Positions 13,881 to 25,530 of a stretch of 64,000 bases of DNA are shown here, in pieces (positions within the stretch are counted from its first letter, which is position 1; every line of letters starts with the position of its first letter). The DNA comes from Rallus limicola (lineage: Eukaryota > Chordata > Aves > Gruiformes > Rallidae): positions 7,442,001-7,506,000 of the forward strand of contig JAKCOZ010000008.1 in NCBI GenBank assembly GCA_022605955.1, in the 5' to 3' direction. Made by a program: the position numbers and the translations under genes. The notes under the pieces were generated by a model. It was not told where the DNA came from and made no database searches. It was given only the letters and a program-made list of their open reading frames with translations.

Positions 13881-16800
13881 TTTGAGCCAGAAATAGAAAC
13901 AATTTTATTAAAAAGAAAAAAAAAGATGGTAGAGGCAAAATTACTAGAACATCAAGTTGCATATTGAAATGAATCTATATGAGGTTTGGTTCTCATTAGT
14001 CCTGAAAACCAGAGGCAGAGTGGACTTCTGATGTGCAGCTAGCCCTTTTCTAGCCAGAAGTCCTCCGATGTGTAAAGCAGAGCATCTGCCAAGGTCAGGA
14101 CCCAACAAATTCCATCTTTGCAAGGACAGGTAAGGTACTGAGAAAGGTTCTCCATTGCTGCCTCCCACAGAGCTGTTTTCTTTCTCTGCAGAGCAGCCAA
14201 GGGGTGCTGGAAGGCAGAACTGAGGAGATAACCCAAGGCTGTGGGCTGGTTTGGCTGCATGCAGTACTGGCAGCCAGGTCTTGCCTTGAAGGTGTGCTGG
14301 TCTGCCTTCTTGTGTTCCTTAACGCACTTGGACATGACTAAGGAGTTGTGGCACATAACATAGTAATCATACATACTTCCATACCTTACACACACTGTCA
14401 GCATAGGCTGGGACTACTTGTCAGTTGCACACAGGTGAATATCAACTATGACTTGGCAAGCAAGTGTTAGTATCCTGAGGCTTAGCAAACTGCAAATCCG
14501 ATCCAGTTCTTTCATCTGATGTTTGTGAGAGTTTGATGTGGCTCATTTAATGCACTCAAACCTTGCCTTTTTAAAAATGTCATGCACCTCAGACAAAGAA
14601 CAGCAGGCCTTGAAAGGATATCCTTTGAGAAGTTTAAAAAAATTTTAAGAAAATATATTGGAAAATAGATTTTTAATAATTTATTAATACTTTATTATTA
14701 ATAAGATATGTTTTGAATAATGTCTTGGACATCCCATTGGCCATCATTATACACACACAGTGTCCAATGACAGTAACCAGAGCATGTACCTATAAGTGAG
14801 ACCCATCTAAACACTTCAAGTGATGATTAATTTTGCTGCTATTTGTAACATTTCTCTTCGCAGCTTTGACATTTCATAACATGAAGTGGAAGGTGTTTAT
14901 TGTTTAGCAAGCCTTGTTAAAGAGATTAAAATGTGAAATAAGGGCTTAAGTCCTTTCATGTAGCATATACTAAGTTCAGACTGTTTTAGATCTTGTACTC
15001 TTAAATCTGCTATGCATACAGAAAAATACATATGTTTATAAAGAAGCAAAACTTTCTGTCAGTGAAAAGCCTGCCAGAAACAAGTCAGTTCAGGCAAAGA
15101 TACATCTGCATACTTTGCCTAGGAGAAATATTCTTGTCACATAAAAATCCCACCATTAATCAAAAATCACATTATAGCTCCTGGAATGAAGTTTCCTTTA
15201 CTACTCTTTAATAATAAGCCTAAGATAAGATAAAATTGGTCATTGTACCTTCTCTTCTGATAGAAGATAATACTAAAGTGGTATAGAAATTTGAGTTACA
15301 AGAATATATTCACCCTGCTAATAGGCTTCCATTATGTAGCCTTTACTGATTTATTCATTACACATTTTCCCCACATATAGAAAAATTTAATTGAAAGTTA
15401 CTTATTACATTGTTACAAAATGTTAACTAGGAAATTTTCTTTAATCAAATGATCGTTAATGCTGGGAGAGCCAGTTGACTTCAATAGTGCATTTATTGGA
15501 AGCAAGAATAACACAAGCATTAACAACAGGAGTTTTACCGCGCTGTTTATAATGCAAACACTTTCAGGGAGTGAACATACGCTACTGAGGAAGCATAATA
15601 CTTTATTTATATTTATGACTTTTCTTAATCAAAGTTTTAATGAGATAGGAAATGCAGACAAGGTCTCTAATATGGTGACTTATCAAAGGAATGACATTAC
15701 CAAGGATAGTAAGCGTTTGTGAAGTCAGCCTCTGCCGTGTGCGTGTCCCACAGAGGTGGATGGAAGACAAGTGTTCACACGGTCTGAGGCAGAAAAGCTG
15801 TTTGGTATCACATTTTCCAGCAAAGAAAGCAAAAGAGGGCAAAGTATACTTGAAGCTGTAACACTTTTGCACTCCTTGAAAGTGACTTTTCATCTCTCTC
15901 TGGTCTTACTGTATCCCCAAGCAATAACATCACTCATACACTGGGGAGAATGGGGGCAATTCTTCTAACTGGACCACTATCCCCTTTGCATAGGTCCGAC
16001 ACAAGCAGGAAAGGAAAAAAAAAAAGAAATCTTTTGTGAAGAAGACAGAAGTTCTATAGGAAAAGACACAAGAGATACTCACAGGTGGACACCCTAAAGC
16101 AAAGGACTATCTCCAGGCAGGCAGCGGGTAAACACACACAGCAGAGATTCCAATCCTGTCATGTGAAGCATTTTTTGAATTAATTTTAACTTCTAAGTAG
16201 ACATCAAAATTATCAAAAAAGCATGTAGGATAGTTCCATTGCACACCAGATTTAGTTCTCTCCAGCCAGTCCACCATCCAATGGCTCCCACTGCTGCATC
16301 TGAACATCTAAAGAAGATCTGCTCTCTTGCATAGTTGCTACAGACTGACAGAAACAGCCCCTCAATAGGGTAGATCCAGGCAGTTTCCTGAGTTTTTACG
16401 ACATGTTTGCAAACATTTCCTGTGTTTAACAATAACCATAACAACGCTGTAAACATCTCTTTCATTTCTGATGGCACACTGCTCGAGAACTGTAGAAAAC
16501 TGAGTCACTGGGTACATTCATAAACTCTGTGACTGGCAGAACCTAAATCTGACTCACTCAACTGCCAGTGTTTGTTTCCACAGTAAACTTGGTGAAAGTC
16601 ACAAAACCATGGAGCAGCTGGGAGCAGCTACTAGGAGTCTGAAGAAATACCTTGGGAGGTTAAGGCATGCAAATAGACAGGAAAATGGTGACTGCAAGTT
16701 CAGAGACGTTGACCTATACATGAATTTAAAATAAAGGTGGACCTTGTGCCCTTGTTGCTTCCTATCAACCCTGAAGATACTGCTGTCTTTTAGTCTCTGT

Positions 16801-17578
16801 TAACCATTCTGAGACCACATAAAGAGTCAGATATGCACATGATATAATGATATGGACATGTGTGTTGAAATCTCCAAGCCAGTTGCCACGGCCTGTGACA
16901 CAGTCACTCTGGGTCACTTCCAGTTTGAGTTGTAGCTGCAAGGATGCTCACTTTTGCAGTAAAAGGCCCATACAAAGCTTAAAAAAAAATGGTCTTTCAT
17001 CACCTGTTATGTGAGCACAGTGATACCTGGGGGCCTTTCATCACTGCAGCCAGGTGGTGTCCCCCTCATCAGCCACAGCCTTATGGAGCCATGCCCCTCT
17101 GACAATTGCAGTCTTGGCCTCTGATTTCTCAGGATATTTCACATTTCCCATGCACCCCGAGATGGACAAACCAGCCCAATGGCAATGCAGAAACACAGCG
17201 TAGAAGACCCCAAGCGACTCAGGATGCAGTAGCCTCATTAACCTGCCCTTTTCCTAACCCCACAGAAATGTGAGGAACCTTAGGAAGGGTTTACAAAAAC
17301 TGCACTAACATGAACCGGTTGCTACTTCATTTTCCTTAATTTGATGGTTTCTGTCTTGAGGTCCTTGCTATAAACAAACCTGAATGGTGGTTATTTCTGA
17401 AGCGGCTCATACTCTGTGTGACTTGGCCTCTAGCCTGGAGCTCTGCTTTGCAACCAGCCCAAGGAATTACATAAGAAAACCACACATGCTCTGTGATGTT
17501 ACTCAATATCTGTGGAGGGTTATAATCATTTAGAGGAGCCAAATCCAGAACTGATGAGTAAGCATCATTTAGGAGGCA
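13881..17578. other. AT-rich non-coding DNA
   Basis: No gene is supported. 14636-14710 is almost pure A/T with TTTAATAATTTATTAA-like words. Minus-strand frames at 14039-14404 (121 codons) and 16193-16477 (94 codons) show no domain and no splice context. The region otherwise looks like unique intergenic or intronic sequence. Confidence 0.5.
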
Positions 17579-17672
17579 AAGCCTTGCTCTGAGTTACACC
17601 CATCTGAAGCCAGCGAGTTGAGTTGCAAGTCGCATTTATATTGGTGCCCTTTCAGAGCAGAAGTTAGCCCAA
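17579..17672. mobile_element. Copy of ancient self-complementary MITE-like element (first of a pair)
   Basis: TGCTCTGAGTTACACCCATC, then CGAGTTGAGTTGCAAG, then TCGCATTTATATTGGTGCCC reproduce the order seen in the recurrent element (TTACACC arm, central GAGT, then a TTTACACTGGTG arm). The copy is diverged but nearly full length. A second copy begins about 45 bp downstream. Confidence 0.55.
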
Positions 17673-17717
17673 GGAGCCTAAGCTGGAATATTTTTAAACT
17701 CTTTCCAACCCCTTAAA

Positions 17718-17796
17718 GCCAAATTCTTCCTTGCCATAGACCTCTGCTGATGTCAATAGACATGTTGAGACTGTAAATCAGGCCAGAAGTTGGCCC
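17718..17796. mobile_element. Copy of ancient self-complementary MITE-like element (second of a pair)
   Basis: The ends GCCAAATTCTTCCTTG and GGCCAGAAGTTGGCCC are imperfect inverted repeats. The centre GCTGATGTCAATAGACATGT retains the GTCAATAGAC palindrome, followed by CTGTAAATCAGG. Together these define a near-complete copy of the family, one of the better preserved in the window. Confidence 0.7.
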
Positions 17797-17799
17797 TTG

Positions 17800-19480
17800 T
17801 TTGGTCCAATTACCCCATAATAAATTCCCTGAGGACTACTTTACTGATGTGTAATTTGCATCCTTTCTCCTCTGAAATGGTGTATTTATGTTTATAGATT
17901 GAGTTAGCAGTTCTGAGGGAGGGGAAAAGCTGCCTGAATCATTTACAAATGGGAAAATCCATATATCTGAAACTCGCTATGAAATATTTGCTTTTGGGCT
18001 GTAGCATTGTATACTAAGCTGCTGTCTAGAGTAAATATTTACAGCCAAGTTGCAACAAGTTCTCAGAATATGTGATTTTTCTGAGTGGAAACACTGACAC
18101 ATCAGGGTGTGACTTCTCCCCCCAGTAACACACGGAGTTAATTGTAGGTTTTGTAAACATTATCAAGTATAATCTTGAAGTTAATTTTTAAATGTTCAGT
18201 AATGATTTTTAACCACATATCAAGCAGCTGGTTTTGTGTCCGATTCCCAAGCTCTCAAACAGACAACTGTTTCCCTTTTAGTGACTTTGTCAGGCTTAAC
18301 TTGGGATTAATTTGGCTGCAGGTGTCAGATAAGCACAGCGTATTAGCAGCAGTACCGAGAACCATGTGGACAAAATGCAGAAGCATGAAGGCACATTGGT
18401 CAAAACTTTGAAAGATTGATGGAAGTGAGTTATGCTGCTCAAATATCTTTGTCTGCCCAGAAAATAGAAACTCAGAAGTGGGGTGCAAGGTACGCTGCAG
18501 CTATTATTTTTCCACATTCCTTATTAACATAGGGAGCTGGTTGGGCTTTTTTATTTTAATCACAGTTTCTCTGTTGACAAAAAAATCTGGGAAGCAACCT
18601 TCATAAATCATGCCGTGACAGCCAGCGTGGTTGGGCAGTGCTAAACACAACTGGACTCTTCTTTTTAAGCCTTTGCTTCTTAGGTCGCCTGCGTCAGCAG
18701 TGCTCTTCAACAAACATCTGCAGTTCATCTTATCGTTTGAAGAAATATATGAGTCCCTCCATTGGTGTGGTTTTTTTAGCTCCAGCTTCTTGATTTGTTT
18801 GAACACCATCTGCTACATATAAAATTCAGAGAATTTGTGAAATGTGCATGCAGTGAGAAAATTTTAATTGCATTAACCTTTCTCTTTTTTTTTTTTTTGC
18901 TCAAGATAGATAACTTTTACGTATTCATCCTCCCCTGATACGTTAAGTAAAGCAAATAGACACATCCACTGTACAATCTGGTTATTTTCTTTAAGGCCTT
19001 CTATCTCTAGAACACATTAACAGTTCAGGTACAAGCCCAGAGTCTATTCTTTGCAACATTCAGAAGTTATTTTAATATAGTTTTAAGTTTTGCATCTAAA
19101 AATAGTTCAGCAGTAATGATCTCTTCTGCAAAAGGTCTCCTCTCATCACTCTGCACCTCTGTGCCTATGATTTGCATTTTTAAAAATATATATTAATAAT
19201 AATTTTTAAAAGGGGTTCATTGTCTCTAGAATTGATCGCAAGAAGCCAAGAACCTTTGCGGTGGCCATGGCGGTGGCAGGAGCCCGGTCTGAGCCGCACG
19301 TCTGTCATGGCAGGAGATTGCCACAGGGTGGTAGAAGAAGTGCGGTTCCACATCCCCACCAGCGCGGAGCAGGGAGGAAAACTTCTGAAAGGACGCAGGG
19401 AGAAGCACTTTCCAGTTAGACTAAACAGAGGTATCAAAAAATAAGGGTTAGCTCATGGTAAATCCAGATGGTTAAACATT
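17800..19480. other. AT-rich sequence, partly CNE-like
   Basis: No gene is supported. 18080-18420 looks like conserved non-coding sequence: no low complexity, several TTAATT and TAATGATT homeodomain-like words and an evenly mixed composition. 19230-19400 is locally GC-rich and keeps CpGs, with overlapping short frames on both strands that I read as by-products of that composition. Confidence 0.4.
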
Positions 19481-20080
19481 TGACCCATATCTAATCCCTC
19501 TGCCAAGAGCACACCAACCACCGTCACTGCTGTCATAACGCGGCACATGCAGTTCGAATCGCTTCGGTTCCCAGAAGCAGCACAAGTTTTTGGGGGAAAT
19601 TAGATTTTAGAGCATGTTGCAGAAATGGAAAACATGGTCCTGACAACATGTTATGACTCCAGCCTTGAGAAGAGCGCTATTAAATGTAGTAAAAGCATTC
19701 CTCGGGACCGCGGCTTGCTGCTGTTCTTTGTATTTTGTTATGATAATATCATACCAAACATCGAGCAGCGCTTTGATCTTAAAAGAGTATTTAGCTGAGA
19801 CTTATTTATGGTACTTAATCATTTAATAAAAGGGCGGGGGGGGGGGGGTTGTTTGCAAGAGGAGAGCCGAATCAGAAATAGAAATTCCGCCTCTTTTGTA
19901 AGCCCTGTGCACGAGGCTGACAAGTCCCATAGCGTATCGATTATGCTGGTGAAATATAAAGGGGAAGGATCAAGCGACACATATGCAAACTAAATCCTGG
20001 GTTTGTGGCAATTACGGTAATGCCACCGATGCTCAGATTTACCTTCTCCTTTTTGTTAAGGAGGGAATATCAGAGACACC
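19481..20080. promoter_or_regulatory. Candidate conserved non-coding element
   Basis: In a CpG-poor background this block keeps many CpGs (around 19540-19565, 19705-19715, 19760-19775, 19935-19975) and is rich in motif-like words such as TTATGATAATATCAT, TTTATGGTACTTAATC and CATATGCAAAC. It has no repeat content except an internal run of 13 G at 19836-19848. Long stretches of this kind are typically enhancer-type CNEs in gene deserts around developmental genes. Conservation itself cannot be seen from one genome. Confidence 0.35.
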
Positions 20081-22440
20081 TTGATGAAAATAAAAAATAA
20101 ATTAAAAAAAAAAAAAAACCCTAAACTATTAAACTATTAAAGCAGAAAACATAGCATGTGTTTCATATAAATATAATACATAACTCCCAAATACCTTCAT
20201 GGTTTGTGCTAGGATGAATGTAGTTATATCCAACTAACAGATGAGGATGTGAGAGGAATATTGGGCTCCGAGACCTTCGGGGTATGGAACAAGCTACATA
20301 TTCAAAAATGGGCAAGGTTTATGTTATATGGTATCATGTTTTAAACAGTTCATAAAAGAAGCCAAGTGACAACAGAACAGTATGGATGATATAAAATAAT
20401 GTAAACCTTCCTTCAAATATCAAGTGATTTTTTTTTTCCTGCCTCAACTCACTTTCCGCAATAGAGTGAGTGAAAAATCCATAGAGAATAAAACCAGTGA
20501 TCCCTTTGAGCAAGGATACAAATTTACCTAGATATGTCAACCACACAGATTTATGGGACAAGGAGTTTTTCACCCTGAAGAAAGAAGCTTTCTTGTCAGT
20601 CATCTATAAAAAAAAAAAAAAAAGAAAAAGCTGAAAAATAAAGCGCTCAGAGTTATTTCTGTGTTTTAGGAATTGAAAGAAATTTCTGTTAGGAGATACA
20701 GGGGTTTTTTTGGTGGTTTTTTTTTCTTTAAGCTTTCCCATAGCCATGGAATAGGTCTCTTCATGGATGTATAAGAAACACTTGTGTTGTGCTGCTATTA
20801 ATGGTATGATTTGTTAGTGTACTTTTATGTATGGGGTGTCTGCATCTGGTAAGGTCTACAACTGTACCTCCTTGACAGTGCCAGATGTTGTGAAGATAAA
20901 ATACCTCCTGTGTGAGGAACTGCTGGAATCAGGCTCCATGATAGGTGTTCTTAATACAGTTTAAAAAGGCATCTGTCTTAAAATAATTTCAACATCTTAC
21001 TTTTCTATTTATTGTTTTGTCAGATCTCCCTTGTTACTGGGGAAATATTTGAGTGCCCCTACTAACTTGATTTTAAACTGGCAGCTTCAGTTTCTCCCAA
21101 GATTTTATTTTTTTTATTCCAAAGCCACTGCGCTAATGAAAAGGATAGGAGGGAGAGAAGGAAGAGAAAGTTTGTTGTGAGACTCTGATGAGGTTAATCA
21201 CACTGGCCCAACCAAGCAAAAAATTGGTCAGCAGGTATTTTTAAACCAGGTTAGCCCCAACACAGCATGCAAAATAATGAGCCTGAACTTAGCCAAGATT
21301 TGTTCAAAACATTGCAGTGGGGAGACAAGAGGGCTGATGGAAGGTAAGAGAAGAGCCCTGCTTTGCTATCATACCCCATAACTCACTGCATTGTCGACCT
21401 CTTAAAATAGTAATGATACTTGACCCTTATTAGTATTTCTGGGCAATATATGAGCTTGAGTTTCCTTGGGTGAAAGCTAATGCCTTAGACCACCCTTTAG
21501 ACCACCGTTCTCTCCAGTTATAGTACATATTAATGTTATTCTTGGGTCATTTAACTTACTCTCAGTGAAGAGTGGAGAATGGTGCTAAGCTGTAAATCAG
21601 CGCTGTCCTGCAATGGATTCGTGCCATAACAGATCATCTCGAAAATTCCAGCCTTGCCTGACCATGGTAAAGAGATTATGGTATGTAAAAATTCTGCTAA
21701 ACATAGCTTGTTTCATTTTTGTCCTTCTCTGCTTGCTGGGCTAGCGAGGAAAGGTTAAGACCCGTTATGGTGGACAGTGCATTGAAAAGGAATATTGCTG
21801 TAGTAAAACCCCCAGGGCTAAAACTTTTACCATATGTAGGCAAACTCTCCATCCTTTCTAAAGGTGAGCTGCAGCAGCAGGGAAATTATTAAACAAGGCC
21901 ACCGATGCTGTGCATATAAAAAATTATTTTTTTTAATCCTGAGGGGGGAAAAAAAATGAGTTCATAACTGTATTGTGCTTAAAAGGTATCCTCTAAGTGC
22001 CAGTGTTCACTCGACAGCCTGAATCGTTCAGTGGCATTAGTCCATTTAACTAAATGCTGATGAATTCATTTAAAAAGCAAATTTAATACTCCCTCAGCAA
22101 ATGTTTCACTAACTGTTTCTCAAAATCATAAATATTTTTTTTCCACACTGTTCTGGAAAACCAATAATGTTTACCTTTAGCTTCCTAGAAAAGATTTACA
22201 GATAAGTCCCTAGTCTGTTTTGCAGATGTGCCTTGGTGAATTTAACAGTAATATATACTGTCATCACGGTTGTCTTCAAATCTTTGAAATCACTTTTGCC
22301 TTTTACAATACATATTTAATTGAATGTCTAGCTAGCAGATATGTATATGTATCTCGCATTTGTGGGTGGGCATGTGTGTGCCTAATACATATATTTAGCA
22401 CTTAAACATGGTACGATGAGTGATTGAGAAATGCCTAGGA
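20081..22440. other. AT-rich non-coding DNA with A/T homopolymers
   Basis: No gene is supported. Homopolymer runs occur at 20106-20118 and 20608-20623. A weak trace of the self-complementary element may sit at 21586-21650 (GCTGTAAATCAGCGC then CTGCAATGGATTCGTGCC). 21990-22340 has the mixed, motif-rich look of conserved non-coding DNA. No exon-like signals are convincing. Confidence 0.4.
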
Positions 22441-22760
22441 GAGAGATATTTTATACATGCACATACAGTTTGTAAACGCATAATCTCCTGAAACGGGCAG
22501 AGACGGAGAGGAAAGTGGAGAGACATCTGCAAATTAACAAATCATCTATCTTTGAGGCCATTCACAAATTAGTTTTGCAGAATAAGATAGAACAAAAACG
22601 TAATTCTGACGAGCATTTGTTCTGGCAATTTATCACATAAAATTGTGTAACAATATTAGACACAGGAATTTTTGCTCCGCTTATTCCTTATAGTATTACC
22701 ATGATTTCACAACTTGGTGCAGATGTTTCATGCCGAATAAATGCCCTTTGGTTGACATTT
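22441..22760. promoter_or_regulatory. Candidate conserved non-coding element
   Basis: The block contains dense homeodomain- and forkhead-type words (AAATTAACAAATC, CACAAATTAG, TAATTCTGACGAG, TTTATCACATAAAATTGTG) with retained CpGs and no simple repeat. This is typical of a deeply conserved enhancer. The call is inference from composition only. Confidence 0.35.
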
Positions 22761-25078
22761 GTGCTCTTACTGTCGAACTTTTTAAGTATCTGTGCTGCAT
22801 ATATTCCATCAGAACGCTACGGGAGGAAGAAGGGGGAAGGTAAACAAAAAAAACCCACCCCAAAACCTGTTTTAGAACAGGAAACTTTAAAAATCTATTC
22901 CCCTTTACGCCTAAGTGGGAGATTCTCCACATTTCATTTGCTATTTTTTAATAACTGCTTGCAATTCAAATTATTGCTCAGCACCACAGGCTTTTGAGGA
23001 AACCTGAATGTTCTTGGGATTTAGTCTTTGACAGTGTAAGCGTTTTCCTCCTGCAGTGAGGACAGCACACCCCTCGCTTGAGATATATACTAAAATCTAT
23101 TTCACATTGTACGTTTGCTGGTAATTTTAGTGCTTAAATGGAGCAATCAGTGGTATTTATACGTCGAAAGGCTATTGTTGTTAAATTAACTGAACTGTTT
23201 CAAAGTTCCTTTTTCTCTGTTAATTATTTAAAAACAAAATCGAAAGTCTTAAAAGAGCAATTTACTTCTGAATTAAGGCTAAAGACAATTTTATGTTAAG
23301 TAAAACACGAATTAATCTGCCCCCACAAAATGAACCGTCTTCCAAAAAAAAAAAAATCATCATACAATCAGTATATTGATTCCCTCAACGCATATTTTTC
23401 ATTTATTGGTATTATAAGATTATGCTTGAGCCTGCAGCAAAAAAAAAAAAAGAAAGAGAGAGAAAGAGAAAAATGGAAACTGTGCACAAGTACAGTAAAA
23501 CCTTAGTTTTACCCTGGCAAAAATAATTTTGTTAAGTATGCCTTAATTTGGAATCAGTCACATTAACTCTAGATTTTTAATTCTTTTATTTTCATGCTTG
23601 AAGCAGTATTACATTCTAATGTATATGCCTTTAGACAACTTCCAAAGAATTTTCAAGAATTTATACTAAATTTTGATAGAGTATAAGAAAATAGATCTAC
23701 TGAAAGCAGAGTATATCAGCATTTTAATGAAATGAATTTTTTTTTCATTTGTAAGTCATGCTAGATGCTTGTGAATATATTCCAACATGAAACTTCAGTA
23801 GGCTTTGAATAAGTTTGTTAAGGATCAAATTCCCTGTTGGAATTATTTCTATGGAGAATTTGATTCTTCGTTACTGTGTGCATTTTTCAAATGTGCAGTA
23901 ACATTATGCACACCCTTCCATTCCTTGTGTATTCAGAATAGATTGCAAAATTATATTTAACTCTGCTGTAAAAAAAAAAAATTAAAAGAAAAGAAAAAAA
24001 GATAAAGGAAAAATCTTGTTTCTACTATTTTCTGAGGTTTTGGGGCCAGCCCACGTATAACAAAATCCCCAGGAGGCTCAGTGCATATTCTCTCTTAGGC
24101 CAGCATATCCAATACACCCTTTAGTCTTAGATTAAGGAATTAAAGCACTGCAAATGAATTTCACATCCAAAATCATTCAATTTGTCCCCTTTGTCTTCTA
24201 GAATCCTAAGCATATGGGACCGTACTAAGTATAGCAAAAATAGCTGCTGCTATAATCATAATTAGTACCTATTAGCCCTTCCTAGGTGCAAAACCCCAGT
24301 GATGAGAGCACAGCGCGAGAACCTAGATAGAAGAGGATTTGAAATCTCTGTAGTACAGGATTGTTATTGCTGCCCTTGCAGGTTCACCAAACGCACAGTG
24401 AGTGATAGGGAATTGCTGGGCTTGGGAACCGGATCCTACGTGCCTTTCCCATACACACAAAGATGTACAGATTGAGGTCTTTTTTACCTCCTTGCTGAGG
24501 CATTTCTTCTTGTCCAAATATTTTTTCTGTAAAAAACTGCTTACATGTTCTTAAATATTTTTTTAAGGGTAGCATTAATAATTTTTAATAGCTCAGATAT
24601 TAACATGTCTAGACCCAGAGAGACTTTTATTTTTTTTCCTGATCACACATTGAAGAGCAATTGGTTGATGTAGTCTGGAACAGCTATTCAGTGACCAACT
24701 TAACATCCAAACTTCTTATTGAATTATTTTGGTGGGCTTATCTTTGGTAATACATAGAGCATAGACGCAGATTTCACCTTCCTTTCCATGTTATGTGTAA
24801 GCTATGGGCAGTTACAGATTTAAAGGGCATTGTCAATAAAAAATTTAATTGAAAAAAAATCTGACATGAAGCTTTTCTGCCCAGAAGTATTTTGGAAAAT
24901 GTCTGCATTTAGACCCAGAGTGAAAACAAAAAAATGTATATTTTATGTTAGCGGGCTGCAAGTCACCTTTTCAGAAGCAAAAGCTGTAAATTGTGCATGA
25001 AAAATCCACATGGGCTTCTATTTCTGCATGGAAAAATATGCCTCTTTATACAAGCAGCTTTGTATCAAGTGTAACTCA
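22761..25078. other. AT-rich non-coding DNA, CNE-like in part
   Basis: No gene is supported. A-rich low-complexity tracts occur at 23345-23357, 23440-23470 and 23970-24012. 23100-23340 and 23500-23900 have a motif-rich single-copy look. No recognisable repeat family or exon is seen. Confidence 0.4.
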
Positions 25079-25104
25079 CTTGGGCAGCACGTGGGCTGCC
25101 CAAG
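25079..25104. other. Perfect 10-bp-arm hairpin around an E-box
   Basis: CTTGGGCAGC at 25079-25088 pairs perfectly with GCTGCCCAAG at 25095-25104 across a 6-base loop. CACGTG, a canonical bHLH E-box, spans 25088-25093 at the centre. It lies at the start of the GC-rich patch 25.08-25.44 kb. Whether it functions is unknown. Confidence 0.85.
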
Positions 25105-25475
25105 CAAAGCGACACCAGCTTGTGCAGATGGGGCTGCCTGTGTGATGGGGCGTTGGGCCAAGGAAGGGAGTCTGACCCCGGCCGAACAGGGGGTGCAGCC
25201 CAGCAATACAGAACAAGCCACGTGCAAAGCACAGTGGTCATCTGATCCCCAGGAGGAAAGGTCCCAGCAGCCCCCTTACATGGGGGACACACAGTCTCCT
25301 CCCCGCCCTGGTAACACAGGGCAGTGCTGACACAGAGCCAGGACCTTCCAGCTCCCCACTCCACCCAGCTGGGTTGCAGGGATCATGCAGCAAAGAAACA
25401 CCAACTCCATCTTCCCTTGCCAGGCTCAAACATTCAACCATTGCAAGTAATTCTCAGGAAGCTCAGGCTGTCGTT
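25105..25475. other. GC-rich patch without a recognisable gene
   Basis: This patch is far GC-richer than its surroundings and carries overlapping open frames on both strands (up to 106 codons plus, 99 codons minus). Opposing frames of similar length point to composition rather than coding. No domain or splice pair was recognised. Confidence 0.5.
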
Positions 25476-25479
25476 TTGT

Positions 25480-25530
25480 TCAGGGCTTTGCATTATCTCC
25501 ATTGACTTCAAGCATAATATCAGGTGAGAG
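25480..25530. mobile_element. Probable remnant of the self-complementary MITE-like element
   Basis: TTATCTCCATTGACTTCAAG is an almost exact core of the recurrent element, followed by ATATCAGGTGAGAG. Only the central part survives. Confidence 0.55.

Noticed and set aside
21400..21440. TTAAAATAGTAATGATACTTG considered as a MIR fragment
   Set aside because: The match is limited to one AT-rich word and could easily be chance.
25018..25441. Overlapping frames of about 100 codons on both strands
   Set aside because: Opposing frames over the same GC-rich patch; neither has splice sites or recognisable content.
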